A stretch of DNA of 35,777 nucleotides from Anaerococcus sp. (GTDB lineage Bacteria > Bacillota > Clostridia > Tissierellales > Peptoniphilaceae), in contig JALEUV010000102.1 in assembly GCA_022780515.1 (NCBI GenBank), forward strand, positions 1 to 35,777. The letters run 5' to 3'. Under the pieces are notes generated by a model. That model made no database searches, was not told the DNA's origin, and was given only the letters and a program-made list of their open reading frames with translations. Position numbers and translations under genes: made by a program. Of the stretch, positions 34,333 through 35,777 are shown piece after piece. How positions within the stretch are numbered: the stretch's first letter is position 1; each line of letters opens with the position of its first letter.

Positions 34333-35026
34333 CTACACCACCAGATTTATATCCCATACCGTAGATTGTCTTGATATATTTTGGCTTTTTTGGATTATCC
34401 TCGATTTTTTGCCTAATATTTTTTATATGAGTATCTATAGCCCTATCATAGGCATCATAGTCAAGGCCAAAAGTTAGTTCAATTATTTCATCCCTTGAGA
34501 AAATTTTGTTTGGAGATGAGAAGAGGGTTTTCAAAATCGCAAATTCATTTTTGGTTAGAGAAATTTCTTCCCCATCCTTTTTGATTCTATTGTATTTTAG
34601 GTCAATTAAGAGCCTATCGTCAGATGTTTTTATAATCTCTGCCCTTGGCATATTATATTTTTCAACGCGTCTTAAGACCACTCTAACCCTCTCACCAAGT
34701 TCTTCTAGAGAATATGGCTTTATAAGATAATCATCAGCTCCAAGCCTTAATCCATTGATCCTATCAGTCTCTTCGACCTTGGCTGAAGTTATAATTACTG
34801 GTAGGTCTGATTTACTCCTTATATCCTTAAGAATTTCCTCGCCAGAAATTTTGGGTAACATAAGATCTAAAATTACTAGATCGATCTTTTCTGAGTTCAA
34901 TATAGATAGGCCTGTTTGTCCATCAAAGGCCTGCAAAACATTATATCCTTGGTTTGTCAGAAGAACCTTAGCCATATTAGACATAGGGGCTTCGTCTTCT
35001 ATAATTAAAATATTTATATCTGTCAT
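34313..35026 (-). CDS. OmpR/PhoB-family response regulator
   Basis: A 237-residue regulator. The receiver has the acidic pair Asp11/Glu12 (IIEDEAPM), phosphoacceptor Asp54 (LVILDLMLP), Thr/Ser in IITSAKVEE and Lys in YLIKPYSLEEL. The C-terminal winged helix-turn-helix has ISLTKNEFAILKTLF, IFSRDEIIELTF and RAIDTHIKNIRQKIE, ending in the wing YIKTIYGMGYK. It is the first gene of the leftward operon and binds DNA as a dimer when phosphorylated. GAGAGG precedes ATG 35026. Its targets cannot be told from the window; the divergent GlsB-like gene is a nearby candidate. Confidence 0.95.
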   Translation of the reverse strand: MTDINILIIEDEAPMSNMAKVLLTNQGYNVLQAFDGQTGLSILNSEKIDLVILDLMLPKISGEEILKDIRSKSDLPVIITSAKVEETDRINGLRLGADDYLIKPYSLEELGERVRVVLRRVEKYNMPRAEIIKTSDDRLLIDLKYNRIKKDGEEISLTKNEFAILKTLFSSPNKIFSRDEIIELTFGLDYDAYDRAIDTHIKNIRQKIEDNPKKPKYIKTIYGMGYKSGGVDDIIKE

Positions 35027-35042
35027 AATATACCTCTCAATT

Positions 35043-35051
35043 ATTATACCA
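35043..35051 (-). promoter_or_regulatory. Extended -10 promoter of the two-component operon
   Basis: Minus-strand TGGTATAAT ends 16 bases before the response-regulator ATG, giving a very short leader. The -35 region is poor, consistent with an extended -10 promoter or autoregulation. Confidence 0.55.
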
Positions 35052-35097
35052 TATTAAGAGAAAACTATTTGATAACTTTGTAGTAGCTAAAAAAATG

Positions 35098-35126
35098 TTT
35101 AGAAATTTTGGAAATGGTTATATATA
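35098..35126 (+). promoter_or_regulatory. Promoter of the GlsB/YeaQ-like gene
   Basis: TTTAGA (35098-35103), 17-base spacer, TATATA (35121-35126) precedes the gene by about 50 bases. It is divergent from the two-component operon promoter about 50 bases away. Confidence 0.5.
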
Positions 35127-35176
35127 TAAAGTACTAATAGTAATATTAGAAATGAATAAAATATAAAGGAGAAAAT

Positions 35177-35443
35177 ATGGGAAACTATGGATTTTTTGCT
35201 TCAATTATAATTGGAGCTCTTGCAGGATGGATTGCAAGTAAACTTATGAATAGAGACGCACAAATGGGTGCCTTTGCCAACATTATAGTAGGTGTACTAG
35301 GTGGAGGACTAGGTAACTGGCTCTTCAGAACTCTATTCAACGCATCTACACCTGGATTTTTCTTGCAAATAATCTACGCAATAATAGGTGCATGCATCTT
35401 ACTATTTATAGTAAACCTAGTAACAGGTAGAAGTAATAAGTAA
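35177..35443 (+). CDS. GlsB/YeaQ/YmgE-family small membrane protein
   Basis: An 88-residue, very hydrophobic protein with three membrane spans and Gly-rich motifs: GALAGWIASKLM, NIIVGVLGGGLGNWL and IIYAIIGACILLFIVNLVTG. This is the transglycosylase-associated protein family (PF04226), linked to stress response in Gram-positives (GlsB in Enterococcus). The family name does not imply enzyme activity. AAAGGAG precedes ATG 35177. Codon choice (CTA, AAC, GGT) again points to high expression, and the gene has its own promoter and strong terminator. Confidence 0.9.
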   Translation: MGNYGFFASIIIGALAGWIASKLMNRDAQMGAFANIIVGVLGGGLGNWLFRTLFNASTPGFFLQIIYAIIGACILLFIVNLVTGRSNK

Positions 35444-35476
35444 CATTAAAATGAGGACTTAAGAAGTCCGTTAGAA

Positions 35477-35502
35477 ACGGGGATAAAAAGTCCCCGTTTT
35501 TT
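35477..35502 (+). terminator. Strong intrinsic terminator after the GlsB-like gene
   Basis: ACGGGGA (35477-35483) pairs perfectly with TCCCCGT (35491-35497), followed by a T-run. A second small hairpin, GGACTT/AAGTCC, lies just upstream. Confidence 0.9.
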
Positions 35503-35668
35503 GTGAGCAAAATATATTAAGTGATAATCTATTTATGATTTGAGCTCTTATGAAGAACTTAAGGATATTTATAAAAGTTTAATAGAAAATTCCTTTTTTA
35601 TGATGTATTTTTAAGAATAATTGTAAAGAAAAATATAAAGTAAAAGTCTATCCCTTGATTTTTACTCC

Positions 35669-35777
35669 TTAGATTAAGGAAATAAAAGGTATTACTAGGA
35701 TTGAAACGGCGAAGATGATCATGGTTTTTATGAAAGTTGCCTCTCCAGTAGCCTGGTTAAAGTCTTCTGGCTTTAGG
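35669..35777 (-). CDS. 3' end of an unknown membrane-associated protein (runs off the window)
   Basis: On the minus strand the last 35 codons of a gene read LKPEDFNQATGEATFIKTMI and then a hydrophobic end (IFAVSILVIPFISLI) before TAA at 35671-35669. The C-terminus is a likely membrane span. The start lies beyond the window and I do not recognise the family. Confidence 0.55.
   Translation of the reverse strand, partial: LKPEDFNQATGEATFIKTMIIFAVSILVIPFISLI

Noticed and set aside
1-35777. CRISPR arrays, tRNA, rRNA, riboswitch leaders, transposases, phage genes
   Set aside because: Looked for regularly spaced repeats, CCA-ended clover-leaf segments, long structured leaders and transposase or integrase motifs; none were convincing.

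Overview
The window looks like a chromosomal segment of a low-GC Gram-positive anaerobe. The AT-rich composition, heavy use of AGG and ATA codons, SbcCD plus AddAB repair enzymes, a streptococcal-style PotABCD operon and AAGGAGG-type ribosome binding sites suggest a Tissierellia/Peptoniphilaceae member such as Anaerococcus. The genus is an inference, because no rRNA or tRNA is present.

Region 1 (1-7.7 kb) is an accessory, AT-richer region of broken genes. It begins with remnants of a restriction-modification (RM) locus: the two pieces of an internally deleted Eco57I-like N6-adenine methylase, then the first part of its partner helicase/nuclease subunit with a GIY-YIG-like N-terminus. That ORF runs into an unrelated tail. 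A two-gene heterodimeric ABC exporter follows. Next come a perfect 20-bp inverted repeat and, on the other strand, a frameshifted type I specificity-subunit (hsdS) remnant. A leftward three-gene ABC-2 export operon, reading from a strong promoter with a palindromic spacer, closes the region.

Region 2 (7.9-19.5 kb) is a tightly overlapping rightward operon for DNA damage and recombination: yaaA, sbcD, sbcC, addB, addA. It meets a leftward YmfI-like short-chain reductase tail to tail, with overlapping stop codons.

Region 3 (20.2-22.8 kb) holds an aldo/keto reductase, a decayed DUF4177-like small gene, a terminator, a single-domain rhodanese and a membrane-anchored alpha/beta hydrolase.

Region 4 (22.8-28.8 kb) is a six-gene operon: potA, potB, potC, potD, a CapA-family lipoprotein and a fructosamine-kinase-family phosphotransferase. 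A hairpin overlapping the last stop codon ends it.

Region 5 (28.8-35.8 kb) contains a solitary gene joining a HEPN-like RNase motif to a degenerate restriction-endonuclease-like domain; a probably highly expressed multi-spanning membrane protein with its own strong terminator; a decayed P-loop kinase pseudogene; a leftward operon of response regulator, sensor kinase and a membrane-anchored S41-protease-like protein that appears to have lost its catalytic serine; a GlsB/YeaQ-type small membrane protein with a strong terminator; and the 3' end of a further leftward gene.

The most novel-looking items are the HEPN/restriction-like fusion, the two-component system coupled to an apparent S41 pseudoprotease, and the exporter embedded in RM debris. 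No CRISPR array, rRNA, tRNA, transposase or phage genes were seen.
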